Shown one piece after another: positions 1-6,666 of a stretch of 7,226 nt of DNA. The position numbers and the translations under genes are program-made. Source of the DNA: Gemmatimonadota bacterium (GTDB taxonomy: Bacteria; Gemmatimonadota; Gemmatimonadetes; Gemmatimonadales; Gemmatimonadaceae). The stretch is taken from NCBI GenBank assembly GCA_003142495.1, contig PLMM01000039.1:5096-12321 (forward strand), written 5' to 3'. The notes below the pieces were generated by a model that was not told the DNA's origin, did not search any database, and saw only the letters and a program-made list of their open reading frames with translations. Position 1 is the stretch's first letter. The number at the start of each line of letters is the position of its first letter.

Positions 1-438
1 CACGAGGAGTTCGAGTCGTTCGGATGGGCGGGCGAGATTCCCGATCCGCAGGCGATCGAGACTTTCACGCGCTCGCGCCTTCACTACGAGCTTGGAGCGG
101 AGGGCGAGCACGCGGTGCTGCGCGCAATGTATCGCGAGCTGCTCGCGATGCGGCGCGAGGAGCGCGCGCTCCGCCCTGGGGCCGCGCGCATCACGGTGCG
201 GCACGACGCTCACGCGCGCTGGATCGCGATGCGACTCGACGCGCCGGGCGCTCGATCGCTGCTCGCGCTGTTCAATCTCGCCGCCGAACGTCGCGAGATT
301 CCGCTCAGCGATGACGATGGCACCAATTGGCGCGCGCGGTTTGCCACCTATTCTGTTGAACAGGGGGCGCCGATCGGCGGATCGATGGTTGCAATACCAT
401 CACTCTCCGCTGCGCTCTACTACAAAGAGGTCGTCTGA
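1..438 (+). CDS. treZ: Maltooligosyltrehalose trehalohydrolase, C-terminal part (5' end outside window)
   Basis: This is the last 145 residues of TreZ, a cytoplasmic GH13 enzyme. It hydrolyses the alpha-1,4 bond next to the terminal trehalose unit of maltooligosyltrehalose and so releases trehalose in the TreY/TreZ pathway. The reading frame is open from base 1 to the TGA at 436-438. The best signature is near the window edge: residues 2-20 read EEFESFGWAGEIPDPQAIE, followed by TFTRSRL. This matches the segment that follows the last catalytic motif in TreZ proteins. Next come an Arg/Glu-rich helix (LRAMYRELLAMRREERAL, about residues 38-55) and a C-terminal beta domain ending ALYYKEVV. The catalytic Asp and Glu lie upstream of the window and cannot be checked. 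Family members are about 570-620 residues, so roughly a quarter is visible. The stop directly abuts the glgX start, so the two are probably cotranscribed. The identification rests on the C-terminal motif only; another GH13 trehalose enzyme is unlikely. Confidence 0.9.
   Translation, partial: HEEFESFGWAGEIPDPQAIETFTRSRLHYELGAEGEHAVLRAMYRELLAMRREERALRPGAARITVRHDAHARWIAMRLDAPGARSLLALFNLAAERREIPLSDDDGTNWRARFATYSVEQGAPIGGSMVAIPSLSAALYYKEVV
426..430 (+). promoter_or_regulatory. Ribosome binding site of glgX
   Basis: AGAGG lies 8 bases before the ATG at 439, inside the last codons of treZ. The spacing is ideal. It supports 439 as the glgX start and initiation of glgX by ribosomes finishing treZ. 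Confidence 0.65.
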
Positions 439-2553
439 ATGCGTGTTTGGCCCGGTCAACCCTATCCGCTCGGCGCCACGTGGGACGGAGAGGGAGTCAA
501 CTTTGCGATCTTCTCCGAAAACGCGACGGGAGTCTCGTTGTGCCTCTTCGACGCGCACGCCGACGCGACGGAGCGCATCCGCATTCCAATCGCAGAGCGC
601 AGTGATCAGATCTGGCACTGCTATCTGCCGGATGTGCGGCCGGGGCAGCTCTACGGCTATCGCGTTGACGGGCCCTACTCGCCGGAAGAGGGACATCGCT
701 TCAATCCGAATCAGCTTCTGCTCGACCCCTACGCGAAGGCGATCAGCGGCGCGATTCAGTGGAGTGATGCGCTCTTCGCGTACCAGATCGGAAGCGAGAA
801 GGAAGATCTCGAGATGAATCACGCGGACAGCGCGCGCGGCATGCCGAAGTGCGTCGTCGTCGACAACGCGTTCACGTGGGGGAGCGACGCGCCGCCGCGC
901 ACGCCGTGGAATCGCACGATCATCTACGAGGCGCACGCGAAGGGGATGACGATCCGCCACCCCGACATCCCCGAAGAGATTCGCGGAACTTACCTCGCGC
1001 TCTCCTCCGACGCGGTGGTCGATCATCTCAAGTCGCTCAACGTCACCGCGCTCGAGCTCCTCCCGGTGCATCACTTCGCGGTCGAGCGGCAGCTCGCCGA
1101 AAGGGGGCTGACGAACTACTGGGGCTACAACACCATCGGCTTCTTCGCGCCCGATGTGCGCTACGCAGTGGGTGGACTCGGCAGCCAGGTCGTGCAGTTC
1201 AAGTCGATGGTGAAGACGCTGCACAACGCGGGGATCGAGGTGATTCTCGACGTCGTTTACAATCACACGGCCGAGGGAAATCATCTCGGGCCGACGCTGT
1301 CGCTCAAGGGGATCGACAACAAGGCGTACTATCGTCTCGAGCCCGACAATCCGCGCTTCTACACGGACTACACGGGCACCGGGAACAGCCTCAACATGCT
1401 GCACCCGCGCACGATCCAGATGATCATGGACTCGCTGCGCTACTGGGTGACGGAGATGCATGTCGACGGCTTCCGCTTCGATCTCGCGCCCGTGCTCGCG
1501 CGCGAGCTGTTCGAGGTCAATCGCCTGAGCTCCTTCTTCGACATCATCCACCAGGATCCCGTGCTCTCGCGCGTGAAGTTGATCGCCGAGCCGTGGGATC
1601 TCGGGCCGGGCGGCTATCAGGTGGGCAACTTCCCGATCGGCTGGGCCGAATGGAACGGCAAGTATCGCGACGACGTGCGTCGCTTCTGGCGCGGCGATGC
1701 CGGAATGGTGAACGAGCTCGCGTCGCGACTCTCGGGGTCGAGCGACATCTACCAGTGGAGCGCGCGCGAGGCATACGCCAGCGTGAACTTCGTCGTCGCG
1801 CACGACGGCTTCACGCTCAACGATCTCGTGAGCTACGAGTCGAAGCACAACCAGGCGAACGGCGAGGACAATCGCGACGGCACCGACGACAACGCGAGCC
1901 GCAACTGGGGCACCGAGGGTCCGACGGACGATCGTAAAATCGTAAAGCGGCGCGACAAGGAGATCCGCAACTTCCTCGCGACACTCGCGTTCTCACAGGG
2001 CGTGCCGATGATCGCGCACGGCGACGAGATGGCGCGCACGCAGGACGGAAACAACAACGTGTACGCGCAGGACAACGAGATCTCGTGGATGAAGTGGGAT
2101 CTCGACGATCGCGAGAAGGGAATCCTCGAGTTTGCGCAGCGCATCTTCGCCATTCGCCGCGCGAATCCGCCGCTCAGGCGCCGCTACTTCTTCCGCGGCA
2201 AGCCGGTGGAGTCGGGCGCGAAGGAAATGCTCTGGCTGCGCTCCGACGGGCAGGAGATGACGGACGCGGAGTGGCACAACACGAACAGCCACTCGCTCGG
2301 GATGCTCATCCGCGGCGAGGCCGCCGACGAGATCGATGAGCGCGGCCGCTCGCTGAAGGGCGACACGCTGCTCCTCATCGTGAACAATCGCGAAGGCGAG
2401 GAGACGTGGACGCTCCCGTATCTCGAGATCGCCGGCACGTGGCTGTTGACAGTCGACACCGATCGGCCGAGTATCATCGATGAGCCCGTGAATGAGATCA
2501 CGATCGCGCCATTCTCCCTCGTGCTCCTCCGCTTCCAGCTGGACGCGCCATGA
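439..2553 (+). CDS. glgX: Glycogen debranching enzyme GlgX/TreX (isoamylase-type, GH13)
   Basis: The product is 704 residues long and hydrolyses alpha-1,6 branch points of glycogen or branched maltodextrin in the cytoplasm. The N-terminal CBM48-like domain (about residues 9-100) includes GYRVDGPY at 73-80 and NPNQLLLDPYAK at 89-100. The GH13 barrel follows, with NYWGYNTIGFFAP at 226-238 and all four conserved regions: DVVYNH 271-276, GFRFDLA 344-350 (nucleophile Asp348), AEPWD 383-387 (acid/base Glu384) and NFVVAHDG 450-457 (Asp456). Also typical are GDE at 528-530 and DGNNNVYAQDNE at 536-547. A C-terminal beta domain ends the protein. The length fits TreX-type enzymes, which are a little longer than E. 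coli GlgX (657 residues). The start is fixed by the ribosome site and by direct contact with the treZ stop. Its place next to treZ argues for the TreX role: supplying linear chains to TreY/TreZ. It may also serve general glycogen breakdown. Isoamylase is the main alternative name for the same activity. Confidence 0.95.
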   Translation: MRVWPGQPYPLGATWDGEGVNFAIFSENATGVSLCLFDAHADATERIRIPIAERSDQIWHCYLPDVRPGQLYGYRVDGPYSPEEGHRFNPNQLLLDPYAKAISGAIQWSDALFAYQIGSEKEDLEMNHADSARGMPKCVVVDNAFTWGSDAPPRTPWNRTIIYEAHAKGMTIRHPDIPEEIRGTYLALSSDAVVDHLKSLNVTALELLPVHHFAVERQLAERGLTNYWGYNTIGFFAPDVRYAVGGLGSQVVQFKSMVKTLHNAGIEVILDVVYNHTAEGNHLGPTLSLKGIDNKAYYRLEPDNPRFYTDYTGTGNSLNMLHPRTIQMIMDSLRYWVTEMHVDGFRFDLAPVLARELFEVNRLSSFFDIIHQDPVLSRVKLIAEPWDLGPGGYQVGNFPIGWAEWNGKYRDDVRRFWRGDAGMVNELASRLSGSSDIYQWSAREAYASVNFVVAHDGFTLNDLVSYESKHNQANGEDNRDGTDDNASRNWGTEGPTDDRKIVKRRDKEIRNFLATLAFSQGVPMIAHGDEMARTQDGNNNVYAQDNEISWMKWDLDDREKGILEFAQRIFAIRRANPPLRRRYFFRGKPVESGAKEMLWLRSDGQEMTDAEWHNTNSHSLGMLIRGEAADEIDERGRSLKGDTLLLIVNNREGEETWTLPYLEIAGTWLLTVDTDRPSIIDEPVNEITIAPFSLVLLRFQLDAP

Positions 2554-4769
2554 CGGCATCTGCCTCGTCTCCGGCCGCTCTCGCCGGCCTCGACACCGGC
2601 GAGATCGGTCGCCTCCTCGCCGGCGACCACGACGATCCGCACCGCATCCTCGGTGCGCACCGCTCGACATCCACGGGCGCCGCCGGCGTCATCCTGCGCG
2701 CGATGCATCCGGACGCCGTGCGCGCCGAGGCGCTGCTCGCGGATGGAAAGCGCGTCGAGCTCGAGCGCCTCGCGGGGGGGCTGTTCGGCGCGTTCATCGC
2801 CGGCGCGTCGCTGCCGCTGCGCTATCGTCTGCGCTTTCACTTTGGCGGCGGTGCGACGTGGGAGCGCGGCGACCCCTATCGCTTTCTCCCGACCGTCGGC
2901 GAGGTCGATCTGCATCTCTTCAACGAGGGGACGCATCGCGAGCTCTGGAACGTGCTCGGCGCGCATCCCCGCGAGATCGACGGCGAGCGCGGCGTCTCGT
3001 TCGCGGTGTGGGCGCCGAATGCGCGGAGCGCCGCGGTGGTCGGCCAGCACGAGCAGTGGGATGGACGCCTGCTCCCCATGCGGCGCCTCGGATCGTCGGG
3101 GGTGTTCGAGCTCTTCGTCCCCGATGTCGCGCCGGGCACGATGTACAAATACCAGCTCCGCACGCGCGAGGGGATCGCGCGCATCAAGACCGATCCCTTC
3201 GCCTTCGGAATGGAGGCGCCGCCGGAGACCGCGTCGTGCGTCGTCGATCTCACGCGCTACGCGTGGAAAGACGGTGAATGGATGACGGAGCGGCCCACGC
3301 GCGACAGCACCAAGCTTCCGATGCTCATCTACGAGCTCCACCTCGGCTCGTGGGCGCGCATCCCCGAAAACGACAATCGTCCGCTCACCTATCGCGAGCT
3401 CGCGCCGCGCGTCGTCGAGCACTGCCAGCGACTCGGCTTCTCGCACGTCGAGCTCATGCCGGTGATGGAGCATCCATTCACGGGCTCGTGGGGCTATCAG
3501 GTGAGTGGCTACTTCGCACCCACGCGCCGCTACGGATCGCCCGACGACTTCAAGTATTTCGTCGACGTGCTGCATCGGGCCGGAATCGGCGTGATTCTCG
3601 ATTGGGTGCCCGCGCACTTTCCAAAGGATGACTTCGCGCTCCGCCGCTTCGACGGCACCGCGCTCTACGAGCACGACGATCCGCGGCTCGGCGAGCACCC
3701 CGACTGGGGAACGCTGATCTTCAACTATTCGCGAACCGAGGTCCGCAACTTCCTCATCGCGAACGCGCTCTTCTGGCTGCGCGAATATCACTGCGACGGG
3801 CTGCGCGTCGACGCCGTCGCGTCGATGCTGTATCTCGACTACAGCCGCAAGCCCGGCGAGTGGCTGCGCAACCGGCAAGGCGGGCGCGAGAATCTCGACG
3901 CGATCGACTTTCTCCGCGCTATGAACGAGGCCGTGCGCATCGATGCCCCGGGATGCTACACGATCGCGGAGGAATCGACGTCGTGGCCCGGTGTCACGAA
4001 GTCGCCGCGCGAGGGCGGGCTGGGTTTCACCTACAAGTGGAACATGGGGTGGATGCACGACACCCTCGCGTACTTCGCGCAGGATCCGCTCTACCGCTCG
4101 TACCACCAGGACCAGCTCACCTTCGCGATGGTCTACGAGTACAGCGAGCGCTTCATCATGCCGCTGTCGCACGACGAGGTGGTGCATCTCAAGAAGTCGC
4201 TGCTCGAGAAGATGCCGGGCGACTCGTGGCGCAAGCTCGCGAATCTCCGGCTCATGCTCGCGTACATGTACACGCGCCCCGGAAAGAAGCTGCTCTTCAT
4301 GGGCACGGAGATCGCGCCCTACGCCGAGTGGGATCACGATGTGAGTCTCGACTGGCATCTCGCGGATGAGCCGAGTCACGGCGCCTTTCTGCGCTTCGTA
4401 CAGGAGCTCGGTGCGCTGTACGAGAGCCACGCCGCGTTCTGGCGCGACGACTTCGAGCCGCAGGGCTTCTCGTGGATCGATATCGCGGACAAGATGAACT
4501 CCGTGCTGAGCTACGTGCGCCGCGCCGGCGAGTCGCACGCGATCGTGGTGCTCAACATGACGCCGGAGCCGCGCGCGAACTATCGGCTCGGCGTTCCGAG
4601 CGAGGGCGAGTACGACGTGCTGATCTCGTCGGACTCCGTGCGCTTTGGCGGAAGCGGATACGGGCAGGAGGGCGTGCTGCACACCGATCCTTCTTCCTTC
4701 CACGGCTATCCGCAGTCGCTCTCGCTCAATCTCCCACCGCTCGGCGCGCTGGTGCTCGCGCCGCGCTAG
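2550..4769 (+). CDS. glgB: 1,4-alpha-glucan branching enzyme GlgB (GH13)
   Basis: The product is 739 residues long. It cuts an alpha-1,4 glucan chain and reattaches the piece by an alpha-1,6 bond, making glycogen branches in the cytoplasm. The long form is seen: an N1 domain (about 15-115, with DDPHRILGAH near 30-39), a CBM48 domain (about 130-240, with FAVWAPNA), the catalytic barrel (about 245-638) and a C-terminal beta domain. Catalytic motifs are DWVPAH 351-356, GLRVDAV 417-423 (nucleophile Asp421), AEES 473-476 (acid/base Glu474) and SHDE 540-543 (Asp542). The spacings 421-474-542 equal those of E. coli GlgB (405-458-526, 728 residues), which makes this call very firm. The ATG overlaps the glgX stop as ATGA, so translation is probably coupled; only a weak GGA (2541-2543) lies upstream as a possible ribosome site. 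glgA and glgC are not in the window. The neighbourhood links branching to debranching and trehalose release. Participation in a GlgE-type pathway is possible but not shown. Confidence 0.97.
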   Translation: MTASASSPAALAGLDTGEIGRLLAGDHDDPHRILGAHRSTSTGAAGVILRAMHPDAVRAEALLADGKRVELERLAGGLFGAFIAGASLPLRYRLRFHFGGGATWERGDPYRFLPTVGEVDLHLFNEGTHRELWNVLGAHPREIDGERGVSFAVWAPNARSAAVVGQHEQWDGRLLPMRRLGSSGVFELFVPDVAPGTMYKYQLRTREGIARIKTDPFAFGMEAPPETASCVVDLTRYAWKDGEWMTERPTRDSTKLPMLIYELHLGSWARIPENDNRPLTYRELAPRVVEHCQRLGFSHVELMPVMEHPFTGSWGYQVSGYFAPTRRYGSPDDFKYFVDVLHRAGIGVILDWVPAHFPKDDFALRRFDGTALYEHDDPRLGEHPDWGTLIFNYSRTEVRNFLIANALFWLREYHCDGLRVDAVASMLYLDYSRKPGEWLRNRQGGRENLDAIDFLRAMNEAVRIDAPGCYTIAEESTSWPGVTKSPREGGLGFTYKWNMGWMHDTLAYFAQDPLYRSYHQDQLTFAMVYEYSERFIMPLSHDEVVHLKKSLLEKMPGDSWRKLANLRLMLAYMYTRPGKKLLFMGTEIAPYAEWDHDVSLDWHLADEPSHGAFLRFVQELGALYESHAAFWRDDFEPQGFSWIDIADKMNSVLSYVRRAGESHAIVVLNMTPEPRANYRLGVPSEGEYDVLISSDSVRFGGSGYGQEGVLHTDPSSFHGYPQSLSLNLPPLGALVLAPR

Positions 4770-4848
4770 CCGTGCCGATTCCGCGTTCACCGAATATCGC
4801 GGGTACGCCGCTTGCTTGCATGTAGACAAGCCAACGTGCGGTGCAGTC
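4770..4848. other. Intergenic gap between glgB and the SDR gene
   Basis: This is the only spacer of note in the window; with the bases up to the SDR start it measures 97 bases. It holds two weak potential hairpins: CCGCG at 4781-4785 with CGCGG at 4798-4802 (12-base loop), and GCTTG at 4814-4818 with CAAGC at 4827-4831 (8-base loop). Neither is followed by a T run, so neither is a convincing intrinsic terminator. I could not find a credible paired -35/-10 promoter. The gap marks the likely border between the trehalose/glycogen block and the next genes, but whether transcription stops or starts here cannot be read from the sequence. Confidence 0.35.
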
Positions 4849-4856
4849 ATGAATTC

Positions 4857-4862
4857 GGAGAG
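4857..4862 (+). promoter_or_regulatory. Ribosome binding site that decides the SDR start
   Basis: GGAGAG lies just upstream of the ATG at 4867; the GGAG core ends 6 bases before it. This favours 4867 over the in-frame ATG at 4849, which has no purine-rich sequence at a suitable distance. Confidence 0.7.
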
Positions 4863-4866
4863 AGCG

Positions 4867-5874
4867 ATGAAGATTCCGCTGAAGCGAGTACGCGATCAGG
4901 TGATCGTGATCACAGGAGCGACGAGTGGCATTGGGCTCGCCACCGCAAGGCAGGCGGCGAAGCGCGGCGCGCTCGTCGTGCTGAATGCGCGGGCGGAGGC
5001 CGATCTGCAGATAGTAGCTGGCGAGATCAGCGAGTTGGGCGGGCAGGTCGCGTACGCTGCCGGCGACGTCGCGGACAGCGAGGTCGTGCACCGCCTCGCC
5101 GACACGGCGATTCGCGAATTCGGCCGCATCGACACGTGGGTCAACAACGCGGGTGTCTCGATCTACGGATTGATCGAGGAGGTCTCGATCGCCGACGCGC
5201 GGAGATTGTTCGACACGAACTATTGGGGGATGGTGCAAGGCAGCCTCGTCGCGCTCGAGCATCTGAAGAAAGCGGGCGGTGCGCTCATCAACATCGGGAG
5301 CGAGCTGTCGGAGACGGCGATTCCGCTGCAGGGCCACTACACCGCGAGCAAGCATGCGCTCAAGGGCTTCACGGAGGCGCTGCGCATGGAGCTCGAAAAG
5401 GAGAACGCGCCAGTGTCGGTGACGCTCGTCGAGCCCTCGGCCATCGACACGCCGTATCCCGAGCACGCGAAGAACTACATGGACGTCGAGCCCACGCATC
5501 AGCCGCCGGTGTACGCGCCCGAGATCGTCGCGAACGCGATCCTGCACTGTGCGTCGCATGTGCATCGTACGGTGCGTATCGGCGCGGGCGCGAAGGCGTT
5601 CACGCTGATCGAGAAGGTTGCCCCCGTTCTGGGCGATCGCATCAAGGTCGCGTCGGCCTTCGAGGGCAGCCGCACCAACGAGCGCACGCGCGACGAGAAC
5701 ACGCTCTTCGGCGCGCGCCCCGGCGATCCGCGCGTGCGCGGCAAGTACAAGGGTCACGTGATGAAGCAGAGCTGGAGCACGGCGGCTACGTTGCGTCCGA
5801 TGTCGGCGCTTCTCGCGGCCGCAACGATCGGAGTTGGTCTCGCGTATGCAGTCAAATCCTGGCGTGAGAACTAG
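4867..5874 (+). CDS. Short-chain dehydrogenase/reductase with C-terminal extension and membrane tail
   Basis: The product is 335 residues long. The N-terminal ~250 residues are a classical SDR Rossmann domain, expected to oxidise or reduce an alcohol/carbonyl with a nicotinamide cofactor; the substrate cannot be told. Visible motifs are TGATSGIG 16-23 (cofactor glycine motif), Arg42 after strand 2 (which favours NADP(H)), DV 67-68, NNAG 93-96, and the complete catalytic set Asn118, Ser145, Tyr158 and Lys162 (YTASK). The remaining ~85 residues form an extension rich in Arg and Lys, ending in a hydrophobic stretch at about 312-328 (MSALLAAATIGVGLAYAV) followed by KSWREN. This looks like a single C-terminal membrane anchor, with the enzyme domain probably cytoplasmic. 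Classical SDRs are near 250 residues, so the tail is a real addition, though SDRs of about 330 residues with such tails are known to me from other bacteria. It opens a second gene group; the next gene starts 15 bases after its stop. Confidence 0.92.
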   Translation: MKIPLKRVRDQVIVITGATSGIGLATARQAAKRGALVVLNARAEADLQIVAGEISELGGQVAYAAGDVADSEVVHRLADTAIREFGRIDTWVNNAGVSIYGLIEEVSIADARRLFDTNYWGMVQGSLVALEHLKKAGGALINIGSELSETAIPLQGHYTASKHALKGFTEALRMELEKENAPVSVTLVEPSAIDTPYPEHAKNYMDVEPTHQPPVYAPEIVANAILHCASHVHRTVRIGAGAKAFTLIEKVAPVLGDRIKVASAFEGSRTNERTRDENTLFGARPGDPRVRGKYKGHVMKQSWSTAATLRPMSALLAAATIGVGLAYAVKSWREN

Positions 5875-5889
5875 CGCACGCCACATCGA

Positions 5890-6654
5890 TTGAACTTTTC
5901 GAAAGAACAGTCCGAAAGCGGCGTCACCGAGCGACTCTTCGATCTGACGGTCGCCGGCGAAGTAGTACCCGGCGTCGTGTGGGCGCCCGAGAATGCGAAG
6001 GGCCCGCGGCCGCTCCTGCTCATGGGGCACGGCGGCTCGCAGCACAAATTGGGAGGGCGTCTCGCAGCGATGGCGAAGCGCTACGCAACGGACTTTGGCT
6101 TCGCCGTTGCCGCGATCGACGCTCCGCTCCACGGCGATCGCATGACGCCGGAAGAGTCGGCACCATACTTCGCGACCCTGAGGGAGCAGCTCGCGCGCGC
6201 CGGCGGGATGACCGGCGAGCCCGTGCGAACCACGCTGCGATTCGCCGAGCGGGCGCGGCGCGAGTGGTCGGCCACGCTCGACGCGCTGCAGTCGCTCGAC
6301 TTCGTCGGCGCAGCGAAGCCCGTCGGCTATTGGGGGCTCTCGCTCGGCGCGTACTTCGGCATTCCATTCGTCGCGAGCGAGCCGCGCATCACGGCCGCGG
6401 TGTTCGGTCTCGCAGGGCTCGGCGACTCCACGCCGGATTTCGAGAGAGCGGCGCGGAGCATTCGTATCCCGATCGAGTTCATCTTCCAGTGGAACGATGA
6501 GCTGATCCCGCGCGCGGAAGGGCTCGCGCTCTTCGATGCGTTCGGCTCCACGGAGAAGACGATGCACGCGAATCCCGGCGGCCACTTTGGCATGCCGCCA
6601 TTCGAGGCCGCGAGCTGGGATCGCTTCTTCCTTCGCCACCTCACCAGCCCGTAG
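5890..6654 (+). CDS. Alpha/beta-hydrolase (serine esterase-like), probable TTG start
   Basis: The product is 254 residues long if translated from the TTG at 5890. It has an alpha/beta-hydrolase fold with a complete apparent Ser-Asp-His triad: nucleophile elbow GLSLG 149-153 (Ser151) after the GYW strand end, Asp203 in FQWNDE, and His232 in GGHFG. MGHGG at 45-49 has the HG element that usually shapes the oxyanion hole. A helical segment rich in Arg and Glu lies between the first strands and the elbow. There is no signal peptide, so it is probably cytoplasmic. It resembles the broad dienelactone hydrolase/FrsA-like esterases, but the substrate is unknown. The frame opens right after the SDR stop at 5872-5874, with no ATG before the MGHGG region (6022). 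Starting there would remove the first beta strands, so TTG at 5890 is the most reasonable start, although no Shine-Dalgarno is visible. The exact start is uncertain; the fold assignment is firm. Confidence 0.82.
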   Translation: MNFSKEQSESGVTERLFDLTVAGEVVPGVVWAPENAKGPRPLLLMGHGGSQHKLGGRLAAMAKRYATDFGFAVAAIDAPLHGDRMTPEESAPYFATLREQLARAGGMTGEPVRTTLRFAERARREWSATLDALQSLDFVGAAKPVGYWGLSLGAYFGIPFVASEPRITAAVFGLAGLGDSTPDFERAARSIRIPIEFIFQWNDELIPRAEGLALFDAFGSTEKTMHANPGGHFGMPPFEAASWDRFFLRHLTSP

Positions 6655-6666
6655 ATTCCGCGCATC

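Noticed and set aside
92..817. A 241-residue + strand frame across the treZ-glgX joint
   Set aside because: It is Arg/Ser-rich, out of frame with both identified enzymes, and crosses their junction; it is a composition shadow.
400..1848. A 482-residue minus-strand frame opposite glgX
   Set aside because: It has the same low-complexity, Arg/Val/His-rich character and no domain; it is a shadow of glgX.
4743..4762. GC hairpin (GGCGCG with CGCGCC, 8-base loop) at the 3' end of glgB as a terminator
   Set aside because: It lies inside the coding sequence, has no T run after it, and such pairings are frequent by chance at this base composition.
2184..4850. An 888-residue open frame on the minus strand, opposite the end of glgX and all of glgB
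   Set aside because: It crosses the glgX-glgB boundary, is rich in Arg, His, Val and Glu with no recognisable motif, and lies opposite genes with complete catalytic motifs. Long antisense frames are expected where high-GC codon bias avoids stops on the other strand.
4645..4866. Upstream in-frame starts for the SDR gene (4645 or 4849)
   Set aside because: A start at 4645 would overlap the well-conserved end of glgB, and the added residues look like out-of-frame glgB. ATG 4849 lacks a ribosome site, while ATG 4867 has GGAGAG and places the Rossmann strand at the usual distance from the N-terminus.
4726..6639. A 637-residue minus-strand frame opposite the SDR and hydrolase genes
   Set aside because: It spans two convincing + strand genes and their spacer, and its translation has no recognisable domain.
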